From assembly GCA_948805675.1 (NCBI GenBank), contig CAQIBN010000011.1, forward strand, positions 19,627 to 54,068: a DNA stretch of 34,442 nucleotides, read 5' to 3'. The notes beneath the pieces were generated by a model. That model did not search any database and was not told where the DNA came from. It saw only the letters and a list, made by a program, of their open reading frames with translations. Source of the stretch: an uncultured Clostridia bacterium (GTDB lineage: Bacteria > Bacillota > Clostridia > TANB77 > CAG-508). A program made the position numbers and the translations under genes. Within the stretch, counting starts at the first letter, position 1; every line of letters begins with the position of its first letter. Below are positions 25,334 to 34,312 of the stretch, piece by piece.

Positions 25334-26983
25334 TTATCTTCTTAGTTTATTTATTGTATCTATAATTTTTTTTCTTTCGTTATCATCTAATTTATCTATT
25401 TTATTTGGCACTTGTACTTCTTTTTGTTTTAGACTTTTATTTGTACTTGTTCTTTTTGCCTCTTTTTCTAAACCTGGCTTTTTCCTTAACTTTTCTTGTA
25501 TTTTATTTAATTTTTCTTTTTCTTTTAATTTTATGTCACTTTCTTTAATAGATTCTATTCTATCTTGATATTTTGAAAAGAATTTACTTTTACCTTGTGG
25601 TCTTTTTTTAGATTGTTTAATTTTATTTTTTTGAATTCTTTTATTATGTTTTTTGCTTGATTTTAATCTATCATTTAACAACATATATTTTAAATCATTT
25701 TGTCTATCTTTGAATTTCAAATCATCACATACAAGTTCAATTATAGCTTGTGCAACTGCATTTGAATCATGTCTTATATAATCTCCTTGTATACAAGAGA
25801 TATTTCTTTGCATTAATTTAATTCCTTGATTTTTTACTTTTTGAATATCTTGTTCAATTAACTCATATCCTTGCATATTATATTTTCTAACATATTCTGG
25901 TACAATTTCACCTGTATCATAAATACAATAATCAATTACATTTCCTCCTGTATGGTTATTTATTGCATTAATATGATCAGACAAACTATAGTTATATGTT
26001 TGACCTGGTTCTGTCATTAAATTACTTACATATATTTTAAAAGCTTTACTTTCTTTAATTGCTTTTGTTACACCCTTTACTAGTAAATTTGGAATTATAT
26101 TAGTATATAGACTTCCTGGTGCTATTACAATAGCATCAGCCTCCATTATAGATTCAATTACCCCTGGTGCTGGCTTACAATTATATGGATTTATAAAAAC
26201 TCTTGATATTTTGCTTGTTTTACTATTTACAATATCTGGTATTTCACTTTTATTTTCTATTACTGTTCCATCTTCTAATTCTGCACAAATTTTTATTTCC
26301 TCTAAAGTTACCGGTAAAACTTTTCCTGTCATGTTTAATATGTCTTTTGTCTTTTCTATAGATTTAGTAAAATCTTTTGCATATTCATTCATTGCAAATA
26401 AGAATATATCTCCAAAAGATAAAGCTTGTAATCTTCCACTTTCAAATTTTAATTCTATAATTCCTCTCATTGCTTCTTCATCACTTGCAAGTGAAATTAT
26501 ACTTTCCTTAACATCTTCTAATGGTAGTGTTGCCAAAATTCTTCTTGAATCACTTGAATTTTCACCATAATCTGAAACAGTAACAATTGCAGTAATATTA
26601 TCTGTATAATATTTTAAACCTTTTAAAATATTATTTAATCCTGTTCCTCCTCCTAAAACAACTATTTTAGGACCTTGATTATAAACTTTTTTATTGAATA
26701 TTAATGATTTCACATCTACTCTTTTTCTAGCATCTGTGTTTTCTATTAATAATTCTAATGTCCTTTTTTGAATATATATTATCCCTATTACTATAGATAT
26801 AAATCCTATAATAAAACTAATGACGATTTTTCCTACTTTATTAAAATCTAATTCTTTTATTACCAATATATTAGAAATAGCAAACAATAAAAAAAACACT
26901 CCTACTAATATTAAAAATATCCATCTTTTCATTTTTGTGCTTGATTTAAACCATTTAAAAAAGCCATTCATTTTATATCTCAA
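25334..26983 (-). CDS. yvcK: YvcK-like (CofD-related) protein with membrane anchor and basic tail
   Basis: YvcK supports growth on gluconeogenic carbon sources and cell-wall integrity, and binds UDP-sugars in B. subtilis. This 549-residue version has two transmembrane segments (about residues 21-42 and 50-71), then the CofD-like core with VVLGGGTGLNNIL (about 108-120) and VSDYGENSSDSRRI. A Lys/Arg-rich, coiled or disordered tail occupies about residues 430-549; the B. subtilis protein (about 317 residues) has neither addition. The start is uncertain: TTG at 26983 or ATG at 26971, with GGAAAGG upstream. It lies 16 bases after murB, clearly in the same operon. A CGG at 26311-26313 is out of frame (CCG-GTA). 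Confidence 0.88.
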   Translation of the reverse strand: MRYKMNGFFKWFKSSTKMKRWIFLILVGVFFLLFAISNILVIKELDFNKVGKIVISFIIGFISIVIGIIYIQKRTLELLIENTDARKRVDVKSLIFNKKVYNQGPKIVVLGGGTGLNNILKGLKYYTDNITAIVTVSDYGENSSDSRRILATLPLEDVKESIISLASDEEAMRGIIELKFESGRLQALSFGDIFLFAMNEYAKDFTKSIEKTKDILNMTGKVLPVTLEEIKICAELEDGTVIENKSEIPDIVNSKTSKISRVFINPYNCKPAPGVIESIMEADAIVIAPGSLYTNIIPNLLVKGVTKAIKESKAFKIYVSNLMTEPGQTYNYSLSDHINAINNHTGGNVIDYCIYDTGEIVPEYVRKYNMQGYELIEQDIQKVKNQGIKLMQRNISCIQGDYIRHDSNAVAQAIIELVCDDLKFKDRQNDLKYMLLNDRLKSSKKHNKRIQKNKIKQSKKRPQGKSKFFSKYQDRIESIKESDIKLKEKEKLNKIQEKLRKKPGLEKEAKRTSTNKSLKQKEVQVPNKIDKLDDNERKKIIDTINKLRR

Positions 26984-26999
26984 ACCTTTCCTTTTTTAT

Positions 27000-27984
27000 T
27001 TAATCACCTACAACTTCTATTTCTAACTCGATATTCTTACTAGTTTTTTCATATACTATTTTCTTTACATATTCTACTAGTTTTAAAACATCTTCTGCTG
27101 TTGCTTTTCCTTTGTTTACTATAAATCCTGCATGTTTACTAGAAACTTCTGCATCTCCAATAGAAAAACCTTTTAAACCACAGTCATCTATTATCTTTGC
27201 AGTAATAAAATCTTCTCCTCTTTTAAAAGTACTACCAGCACTTGCCATACTAACTGGTTGTTTTTCTCTCCTAAAATTAAAATATTCTTGCATTTTTGCT
27301 TTTATAATTTGTTTATTACCATATTTTAATTTTATTTTTGCAGATATAATTATATTTTTATCTTCAAAAAATCTACTATGTCTATATGAAAACATATGCT
27401 CATTATTACTAATTGTATGTAAATTACCATTATAATCTATATATGTTGTTTCAACTAATATGTCTTTAATTTCCTTACCATGTGCCCCTGCATTCATCCT
27501 TATTGCTCCACCAATTGTTCCAGGAATACCTGATGCAAATTCAAATCCTTCTATTTCTTCTTTTAATAATACACCGAGCAAGCATTCCTAATTTGACACC
27601 TGCACCAAGCTCTATTATTACATCTTGATTATAGTTATATTCTTCCTCTTCTTCTGCAACTTTATCATATATTAATTGCATTTCTATATCTTGCTCATCT
27701 TTTTGTATATTAATTTCTTGTAAATCTATTTTTAAAACAATTCCCCTTATACCATTATCTTTTACTAATAAATTTGTACCATTTCCTATAATAGTTAGTG
27801 GTATTTTATTTTTCTTTACAATTTCTAAAACAACTTTTATATCTTCTACACTTTTTGCAATTATTAATATATCTGCTACTCCTCCAATTTTAAATGAAGT
27901 ATATTTTTTCATTTCTTCTTCTAATTTTATATTAGATGGTGGTATTTTTTTTATTAAATCATTATATATTTCTTTTATGTTCAA
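27000..27984 (-). CDS. murB: UDP-N-acetylenolpyruvoylglucosamine reductase MurB, requires +1 frameshift at CGG
   Basis: MurB reduces UDP-GlcNAc-enolpyruvate to UDP-MurNAc, an essential peptidoglycan step. The FAD-binding N-terminal part (MKKYTSFKIGGVADIL, IIGNGTNLLV) runs to GAGVKLGMLA, then CGG (27576-27574). Homology resumes only in the +1 frame with VLLKEEIEGFEFASGIPGTIGG, AIRMNAGAHG and the active-site region SAGSTFKRG. The 0 frame would end 11 codons after the shift. Skipping one base gives about 327 residues. The start is TTG at 27984, because AAGGAAGGTGATC, nearly the perfect anti-SD match, ends 4 bases before it. Co-transcribed with yvcK. An essential gene with no other lesion should be translated through. 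Confidence 0.92.
27574..27576 (-). other. In-frame CGG at +1 frameshift site (murB)
   Basis: Minus-strand codons read GCT CGG TGT in the 0 frame. Homology requires GCT-(C)-GGT GTA, giving MLA-G-VLLKEE. Confidence 0.85.
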
Positions 27985-28144
27985 AAAGATCACCTTCCTT
28001 ATTCTCTAATATATTTATTTTAGTATTCTAAATTCTATCATCTTTTTCCTAATATTACAATAAAAAGTTCCATGTTATCATGAATTTTTTAATAATATAT
28101 TACATATATTTATTTAAGAAACAATATTTTTCATTACAATACAC

Positions 28145-28172
28145 TTGAAAATCATGTAGAATAATGTATAAT
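28145..28172 (+). promoter_or_regulatory. Promoter of the TM2-domain gene
   Basis: TTGAAA (28145-28150), a 16-base spacer and a perfect TATAAT (28167-28172), 32 bases upstream of the ATG. The SD AGGGGAG follows. Confidence 0.7.
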
Positions 28173-28204
28173 ATATTTATACTATTTAGAAAGGGGAGAA
28201 ATCA

Positions 28205-28648
28205 ATGTTTTGTAAAATGTGTGGTAAAGAAATTCCAGATGGACAAGAATTGTGTGCTGAATGTGCTACAAAAAATACAAATACAACTAATTCTGAAACA
28301 ACTTCTGAAGCTAATTTAGGTACACAAAATGTAAACCAAGATAATACAAATTCAAACACACAAAATGCAACTGTTATTAATAATAATCAAGCAAATAATA
28401 ATCCACAAGCAAAATCTAAACTTGTTGGTGGTTTACTTGGTATATTCTTAGGTGCTTTTGGTGTACATAACTTTTATTTAGGTTTCACTACTAAAGCTGT
28501 TGTACAATTATTAGTTTCACTAGTAGGTGGATTAATTACTTGTGGAATAGCTACAGTAGCTATTCAAATTTGGGGACTTGTTGAAGGTATCATGATTCTT
28601 TGTGGTAATGTTCAAACAGACGCAAATGGTGTTCCTTTAAAAGACTAA
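28205..28648 (+). CDS. Zinc-ribbon and TM2-domain membrane protein
   Basis: A 147-residue protein. An N-terminal zinc ribbon (Cys3, Cys6, Cys17, Cys20 in CKMCGKEIPDGQELCAEC) is followed by an Asn/Thr/Gln-rich linker (about residues 22-72). A C-terminal TM2 domain with two membrane segments contains the signature GGLLGIFLGAFGVHNFYLG. TM2 proteins are widespread and of uncertain function. The gene has its own consensus promoter and a strong terminator, so it is monocistronic. Confidence 0.88.
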   Translation: MFCKMCGKEIPDGQELCAECATKNTNTTNSETTSEANLGTQNVNQDNTNSNTQNATVINNNQANNNPQAKSKLVGGLLGIFLGAFGVHNFYLGFTTKAVVQLLVSLVGGLITCGIATVAIQIWGLVEGIMILCGNVQTDANGVPLKD

Positions 28649-28652
28649 CTTT

Positions 28653-28678
28653 AAAAGTAGAGTTATCTCTACTTTTTT
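28653..28678 (+). terminator. Terminator of the TM2-domain gene
   Basis: A perfect 10-bp stem (28653-28662 with 28667-28676) with a tetraloop, followed by further Ts, begins 4 bases after the stop. Confidence 0.85.
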
Positions 28679-28719
28679 CTAATGTAAAAAATGTATTATT
28701 ATAATATTTTTTACATTAG
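28679..28719. repeat. Second hairpin after the TM2-domain gene
   Basis: Arms 28679-28692 and 28706-28719 pair perfectly over 14 bp around an AT-only loop. It directly abuts the terminator; role unknown, possibly a backup terminator. Confidence 0.5.
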
Positions 28720-28878
28720 AAATATTATAAATTTTATATCTATAATATTTAATACTATTTAAATTATTTATCTGTAATTAAGCTATATTTATAAAAATAT
28801 GATTATTTTTAATCTTAGAACTTATTAATTTTGAATTTTTTATTGTAATTTTCACATACTATCATCTAGGTGATAAAA

Positions 28879-31079
28879 TTGAAAAAAGAAAAACTTATTG
28901 AATTATTAAATCAAATGACTATTGAAGAAAAAATAGGACAAATGCTTCAAATAACAGCAGACCCTTTTAAATTATCAAACTCATCTGATACAGGTCCTAC
29001 AAAAGATTTAAATTTAACAGATGAAATAATTTATAATGTTGGAAGTATATTAAATGTTGCAGGCTCTGAAACTGTAAAATCTATACAAGACAAATATCTA
29101 GCAAAAAATCGTAATCATATACCACTTCTCTTTATGGGTGATATTATAAATGGTTATAAAACAATATTTCCTATACCACTACTTCAAGGTTGCTCATGGG
29201 ATTTAGATTTAATTTCTGAAGCATCTTCAGTTTCTGCAAAAGAATGTGGATATTCTGGAATAAATGCTAATTTTTATCCTATGGTAGACATAGTTCGTGA
29301 TGCTAGATGGGGTCGTGTATTAGAATCAATTTCAGGAGAAGACCCTTATCTTGGTTGTTTATACTCAAAGACTATAGTAAACTCATTTCATAGAAACAAT
29401 ATTGCATGCTCAGCAAAGCATTTTATAGGCTATGGTGCTGTAGAAAGTGGTAAAGAATATAATAAAGTAGATATAAACATTTACGATTTATACCAATATT
29501 ATTTACCAGCTTTTAAAACATGTATAGACTCTGGTGTAGAAATGATAATGCCTAGTTTTAATACATTAAATGGTATTCCATGTACTGCAAATACTTGGTT
29601 ATTACAAGATTTATTAAGAAAACAACTAAACTTTAATGGAATAATTATATCAGATTATTCAGCTATATATGAATTAATTTCTCATGGATTTGCAACTAAT
29701 GAAAGTGAAGCTGCATTAAAATCACTTGAAGCTACAGTTGATATAGAAATGATGTCTAGCACATATATTCACACTCTTCCCGATTTAATAAAATCAAATA
29801 AAAATTTAGAAGAAAAAATAAACACTTCTGTATTAAGAATATTAAATTTAAAAAATAAACTTGGACTATTTGAAAATCCATATGGTAATCTGAATCCTGA
29901 AAAAGAAAAAACTTATATACTTTGCAAGGAAAATAGAAAAACTGCAAGAAAAATTTCTAGTAACAGTTTTGTTTTATTAGAAAATAAAAATAATATATTA
30001 CCTTTAAATACAAAACATAAGATTTGCTTAATTGGTCCATATTCAAACAATATATCACTTTCAGGCTCATGGTCTATTTATAATAAAAATAACTTTGGTA
30101 CTGTAACTTTAAAAGATGGATTATATAATAAATTAAATAAACATTTTCCATTTGAAGAAGTATGTGAAATTTTATCAAAAGAAGAACTTTATAATTTAGA
30201 CCCATCTAAAAAACAAGATAAAAGTTTAGATAATAAAAACATAAACAAAAACAATATACATTCAGCTTTAGATATAGCAAAAAAATCTGATGTAATAATA
30301 CTTGCTCTTGGTGAACATTATAAACAATCTGGCGAAGGTGCATCACGTTCTAATATAAAATTACCAAATATACAAATTGAATTATTAAATTCACTATTAC
30401 CTTTAAATAAACCAATAGTATGTATTTTATTTAGTGGTAGACCTTTAGAAGTATCTTATATAGCAAATAATGTAGATGCTTTATTATGGGTTCGGATTTC
30501 CTGGAACAGAAGGTGGAAATGCAATATCAGATGTGTTATATGGAACTGTAAATCCTTGTGGAAAATTAAATATTAGTTTCCCTCAAAATAGTCGGTCAAT
30601 GCCCTATATACTATAATCATTATAATACTGGCAGACCTAATATTATAAATTCCAGATTTACATCCAGATATATAGACATTCCTAATAAACCTTATTATCC
30701 CTTTGGTTATGGGCTATCTTATTCTAAATTTAAATATTCCAATCTGAAATTAAGTTCTAATATTATATCAGATTCAAACCCAATAACTGCAAGCATTCTA
30801 ATAAAAAATGAAAGTAATATTCCAGGATATGAAATTATTCAGGTATATATACAAGACTTAGCTTGTAGTATTGTACGTCCTGTAAAAGAATTAAAAAGTT
30901 TTAAAAAGATATATTTTGAAGCAAATGAAGAAAAAGAAATTAACTTTAAGATTACAACAGATATGTTAAAATTCTGGAATACAAATTTAGAATTTATTTA
31001 TGAACCTGGAGAATTTAAAATTTTTATTGGTCCAAATTCAGAATATGATTTATTAACTGCAAAGTTTAGAATTAATTGA
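28879..31079 (+). CDS. GH3 beta-glucosidase (BglX-like), requires two +1 frameshifts at CGG
   Basis: A GH3 glycoside hydrolase, product about 732 residues. The N-terminal barrel has GRVLESISGEDPYLG, CSAKHFIGYGA and the nucleophile Asp in GIIISDYSAI. The second domain has the acid/base Glu in SGEGASRSNIKLP. At CGG 30493-30495 the frame must shift +1 to give FPGTEGGNAISDVLYG; at CGG 30593-30595 it must shift again to give QCPIYYNHYNTGRP, YYPFGYGLSYSKF and a C-terminal fibronectin III-like domain ending at TGA 31077-31079. With both single-base skips the whole family architecture is recovered. The start is TTG at 28879: AGGTGAT precedes it with proper spacing, while a GTG at 28870 overlaps that SD. 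No signal peptide, so cytosolic. Converges with a GH144-like gene. Confidence 0.9.
30493..30495 (+). other. In-frame CGG at +1 frameshift site 1 (GH3)
   Basis: Codons read GTT CGG ATT in the 0 frame. Homology requires GTT-(C)-GGA TTT, giving LLWV-G-FPGTEGG. The 0 frame reaches TAG at 30574-30576. Confidence 0.85.
30593..30595 (+). other. In-frame CGG at +1 frameshift site 2 (GH3)
   Basis: In the already corrected frame, codons read AGT CGG TCA; without a shift translation stops 8 codons later at TAA. Homology requires AGT-(C)-GGT CAA, giving PQNS-G-QCPIYYN, where Gly is strongly conserved in BglX-type enzymes (from memory). Confidence 0.85.
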
Positions 31080-31424
31080 CTTAATGTTTTTAGCTAAAAA
31101 ATATTCTTATATAACAATAGTGGGCTGGATTTATATCCGTTTTTTAATTAATACTATTACAGCCCACGTTTAATTGTTCGTGTGATAATTTTTGAAAAAA
31201 TGTGTACAATTATTTTATATAATTCACATTTATTAATACATTTACTTAAACATTTGATTATTAAATATATCTAATATAAATTTATATCTTAAAACTAGAA
31301 TGTTTTCTATTTATTAAATAGTAATTAAATATTATATATCTAACTACTATTTAATAAGTATTAATTTTAAGTAATCTCACACTTTTCAAACTAAAAAGTT
31401 AACTATATATAAAATCAACTTAAA
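31080..31424. other. Convergent intergenic region between GH3 and GH144-like genes
   Basis: No gene seen. GTGGGCTG (31120-31127) pairs with CAGCCCAC (31160-31167) around a long loop that itself contains GGAT-TTAT-ATCC followed by GTTTTTT. The latter could terminate GH3 transcription; evidence is weak. The rest is AT-rich. Confidence 0.4.
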
Positions 31425-32654
31425 TTAAATTGACAAACATTCTTTTTTATTGTTTATTTGTAACAAATTCAAACCTTTTTTGACATATTTATTTTTCATA
31501 AAATATTTCCAGATAAGACCAGATAAATAATTTTCAATCATTATCATAGATATTCCCTTATCAATTCCTATACATTCTACAGAATACCATTCTTCTTCTG
31601 CCTCTAAATTATATGCATCCTTAAAACCATATTTACACCATAATTTAGGAAAATTATTATAATAATACTCCATTGCTTTTATAGATTCTTCTGGTGTAAA
31701 TACAATAGACCCAACAGCTCCACATGGTGTAACTGTTCCATCATTATTTTTATTTTCACAAGGCTCAGCTCCATATCTTCCAGAATAACCATTAGGCCCA
31801 ACACATGCTGTTAATCCCCACGAATTCTCTCCAAATGTTCTAAATTTATTTTTATTATCTATACAAAACTCTCTATTTGCTTTAGTAGCTTTTATAGAAT
31901 TTTCAAACCAATCTATACCATCTAAATCTTCTTTATTTCTAAAATCTATCCATCCATGTGAAAATTGATATGTAAATAAAGTTCCCCAATATGTATATAT
32001 TATATCTTTTATTTGTTTATAATCCTTTTTCTTTTTACTAAAGTTATTATACATATCTACACTAACAGAAAATGTAGGAGAAGCAACTCCTAAAACATAT
32101 TGCATTAACTGTTCTGCATACATATCCCAAGCTCCCCAAAAACCTTTTTCATCTGAATACCCCATATAAAATTGATTAGTTTCTGAATTTGTATACCATC
32201 TCCAATTTATTCTTTTATATAAAAACTCTGCTTTTTCTTTTATGATTCCACCAAAATATTCTCCTACTGTTATAGCCCCACAAATAAAAATAGCTGTATC
32301 TATAATAGAAATTTCACAGTTCCATACTCGCTTTCCTGTATTAATATCAACAAAATGATAAAAAAATCCATTTTTTCCTTCTACATTTTGGATAAAAGTA
32401 TCTAATGTTCTAATTGCTCTATCATATGCTTTTTTATAACTAATCCAATTATGTTCTACTCCTATAATTAGTGATGCAAGTCCATATCCCACAGAAGCAA
32501 TGCTAGAAACACTATTTGCAAGTTTTGTCTTATCTTTTATTAAACCATATCCCTTACTCCCACTTTTTACATTTGCTTCTTTTATAAAAAAATTATAGCT
32601 TCCCTTTAACTCTTTTAAAAGTAGTTTATTGCCATAACATTTAAATCTTCTCAT
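31425..32654 (-). CDS. GH144-like glucanase (glycoamylase-like domain, PF10091 type)
   Basis: A 409-residue (alpha/alpha)6-barrel protein. The segments GFWGAWDMYAEQLMQYVLGVASPT, SHGWIDFRNKEDLDGIDWFENS, the GENSWGLTACVGPNGY loop and GTVTPCGAVGSIVFTPEESI match the glycoamylase-like family that includes endo-beta-1,2-glucanases (GH144). No signal peptide, so it is probably cytosolic and acts on imported oligosaccharides. The ATG at 32654 follows GGAG by 8 bases; a GTG at 32663 overlaps the SD. The promoter is at 32675-32703. The facing GH3 gene suggests a joint role, possibly in beta-1,2-glucan or sophoro-oligosaccharide breakdown (inference). Confidence 0.8.
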   Translation of the reverse strand: MRRFKCYGNKLLLKELKGSYNFFIKEANVKSGSKGYGLIKDKTKLANSVSSIASVGYGLASLIIGVEHNWISYKKAYDRAIRTLDTFIQNVEGKNGFFYHFVDINTGKRVWNCEISIIDTAIFICGAITVGEYFGGIIKEKAEFLYKRINWRWYTNSETNQFYMGYSDEKGFWGAWDMYAEQLMQYVLGVASPTFSVSVDMYNNFSKKKKDYKQIKDIIYTYWGTLFTYQFSHGWIDFRNKEDLDGIDWFENSIKATKANREFCIDNKNKFRTFGENSWGLTACVGPNGYSGRYGAEPCENKNNDGTVTPCGAVGSIVFTPEESIKAMEYYYNNFPKLWCKYGFKDAYNLEAEEEWYSVECIGIDKGISMIMIENYLSGLIWKYFMKNKYVKKGLNLLQINNKKECLSI

Positions 32655-32674
32655 AAATTTCACTCCTTTAATTA

Positions 32675-32703
32675 ATTATACAAAATTAAATTAGGCTATT
32701 CAA
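32675..32703 (-). promoter_or_regulatory. Promoter of the GH144-like gene
   Basis: TTGAAT (32698-32703) and a perfect TATAAT (32675-32680) on the minus strand with a 17-base spacer, 21 bases upstream of the start codon. Confidence 0.65.
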
Positions 32704-32833
32704 TGGAAATATTATGTAACTTTTCATTTGTGTTTTTACAAATTTTGTTTATATACAATTGAATTATTCTTTAATTTATGATATATAATTTTTAGTTACT
32801 TAGTTTTAATATAATTGTGAAAGGATGACAAAA

Positions 32834-34261
32834 ATGAAAATAGAATTAATTGGTGGATATGAAAAAAATGAATTAGAAACACGTATACAAAAAGTTGCAA
32901 CAGCAGGAAAACTCTCTAGATTTCCTGGGAATGTTTTTGAAGTTTTAGAAAGCTGTAATAATTATGAAAAAAATTTAAATTTAATCAAAAGAATTATTGG
33001 TATGGGACATAAATCAATTATTGAACATGATTATTTGGTATTTGCAATTTGTGATGTTACACCAATCATTGAGCAAACAATTATTGGAAATAGATTAACT
33101 TCTTTCACAATAAAATCCAGAAGAGAAGTTGACTTTAGAACAGCTGGATTCTATGTTCCAGAATTTCGTAATAAAGATTTAAGTTTGCATACAAAAAACG
33201 AAGAATTAAAAGAAAAATATATTTCTCATATGAAGTATTTATTTAATACATATGGAGAATTAGTAGATAATGGAATAAATGTCGAAGATGCTCGTTTTAT
33301 TTTACCTTATTCATTCCATAGTAATATTATTATGGGGTTAAATGGTAGAGAACTTGAAAAAATGGTAGTTTCTTTCCTATATGGCCCTTTAAGTAAAATT
33401 TCAGAATTAAAAGAATTTGGTGAACAATTATTATCTATTATAAAAGATTCAGTCCCATATTTAGAAAACAGCATTGAATCTTATAATATTTCTTCAAATA
33501 ATCCTTTTGAATATATGGAAACTATTTCAAAAAGACCAGAAATAAAAATAGCTGATAAACCTACTTTAATTAGTTATACACAAAATCCTGATGATGTAAT
33601 TATAAAAAGTTCTATTATGTATCATTTTCAATGCTCAGAAAACGAAGCAAGTGAAATATTAATAAATTCTGAAAAAAAAGACCCTCATTATAAGGCAAAG
33701 TGTATGGATATAATCTTACATAAAGAAGAAAGACGTGAACTAGAACAAGTTAACTTTACATTTCAAATACCTATTTCACTATCAATACTTACTCATTTAA
33801 CACGTCACAGAATGCATTCTCTTCTTGTTCCAGAATTTTTACCTATTTGGAATTTTGAAAATATTGTTGTTCCAGCAACAATTAGGGCAAAAAATAATTT
33901 AGAAAAACTTTTTTTAGATAGCCATAAAGAAAATATAAAAGTATTTGAAGAATTCAAAAATATGAATGTAGCAGAAGAAGATTTAATTTATTTTTATCTA
34001 GGTTGTCAAATGTTAAATGTTATTACTACTATGAATGGTCGTACACTACAATGGATTTTACATTTACGTTGTTGTAATAAAGCTCAATGGCAAATTCGAG
34101 CTATTGCTAAAGAAATAGCTAAACAAGTTTCTATGGTTTCTCCACTTCTTGGAAAAGGTCTTGGTCCAACCTGTATAACTGACATGGTTTGTTATGAAGG
34201 AAAGGAATGTTGTGGATTAATAAATACATTATTAAAAAATAAAAATGATGATAAGAATTAG
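32834..34261 (+). CDS. Duplicated ThyX-like protein (FAD-dependent thymidylate synthase family)
   Basis: A 475-residue protein made of two ThyX-like halves. Half 1 (about residues 1-230) has GMGHKSIIEHDYLVFAI and a degenerate signature RLTSFTIKSRREVDF. Half 2 (about 235-475) has QIPISLSILTHLTRHRMHSLLVPEF and a C-terminal ThyX-like NGRTLQWILHLRCCNKAQWQIR. Classical ThyX (about 220-250 residues) has RHRxxSxNExSxR; neither half keeps it completely, but each keeps complementary parts. It may be a pseudo-dimer with one composite active site or have another flavin- or nucleotide-dependent role. The ATG at 32834 is preferred because AAAGG lies 9 bases upstream; an ATG at 32825 touches the SD. Confidence 0.75.
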   Translation: MKIELIGGYEKNELETRIQKVATAGKLSRFPGNVFEVLESCNNYEKNLNLIKRIIGMGHKSIIEHDYLVFAICDVTPIIEQTIIGNRLTSFTIKSRREVDFRTAGFYVPEFRNKDLSLHTKNEELKEKYISHMKYLFNTYGELVDNGINVEDARFILPYSFHSNIIMGLNGRELEKMVVSFLYGPLSKISELKEFGEQLLSIIKDSVPYLENSIESYNISSNNPFEYMETISKRPEIKIADKPTLISYTQNPDDVIIKSSIMYHFQCSENEASEILINSEKKDPHYKAKCMDIILHKEERRELEQVNFTFQIPISLSILTHLTRHRMHSLLVPEFLPIWNFENIVVPATIRAKNNLEKLFLDSHKENIKVFEEFKNMNVAEEDLIYFYLGCQMLNVITTMNGRTLQWILHLRCCNKAQWQIRAIAKEIAKQVSMVSPLLGKGLGPTCITDMVCYEGKECCGLINTLLKNKNDDKN

Positions 34262-34312
34262 TTCAATTTTATTAAAAGGGTGTCTTAAAACTATATAAAA
34301 GAATTTTATAAA

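Noticed and set aside
10841..30595. The five frameshifts as ordinary sequencing or assembly indels
   Set aside because: They are not at homopolymers, all are the same base in the same codon and direction, and coding-strand CGG triplets that are out of frame show no indel. Random error does not know the reading frame. A systematic artefact cannot be fully excluded without reads.
10841..30595. CGG as a reassigned sense codon (for example Trp or Gln) read without shifting
   Set aside because: In all five genes the 0 frame downstream of CGG loses homology and soon meets a stop, while the +1 frame matches the family.
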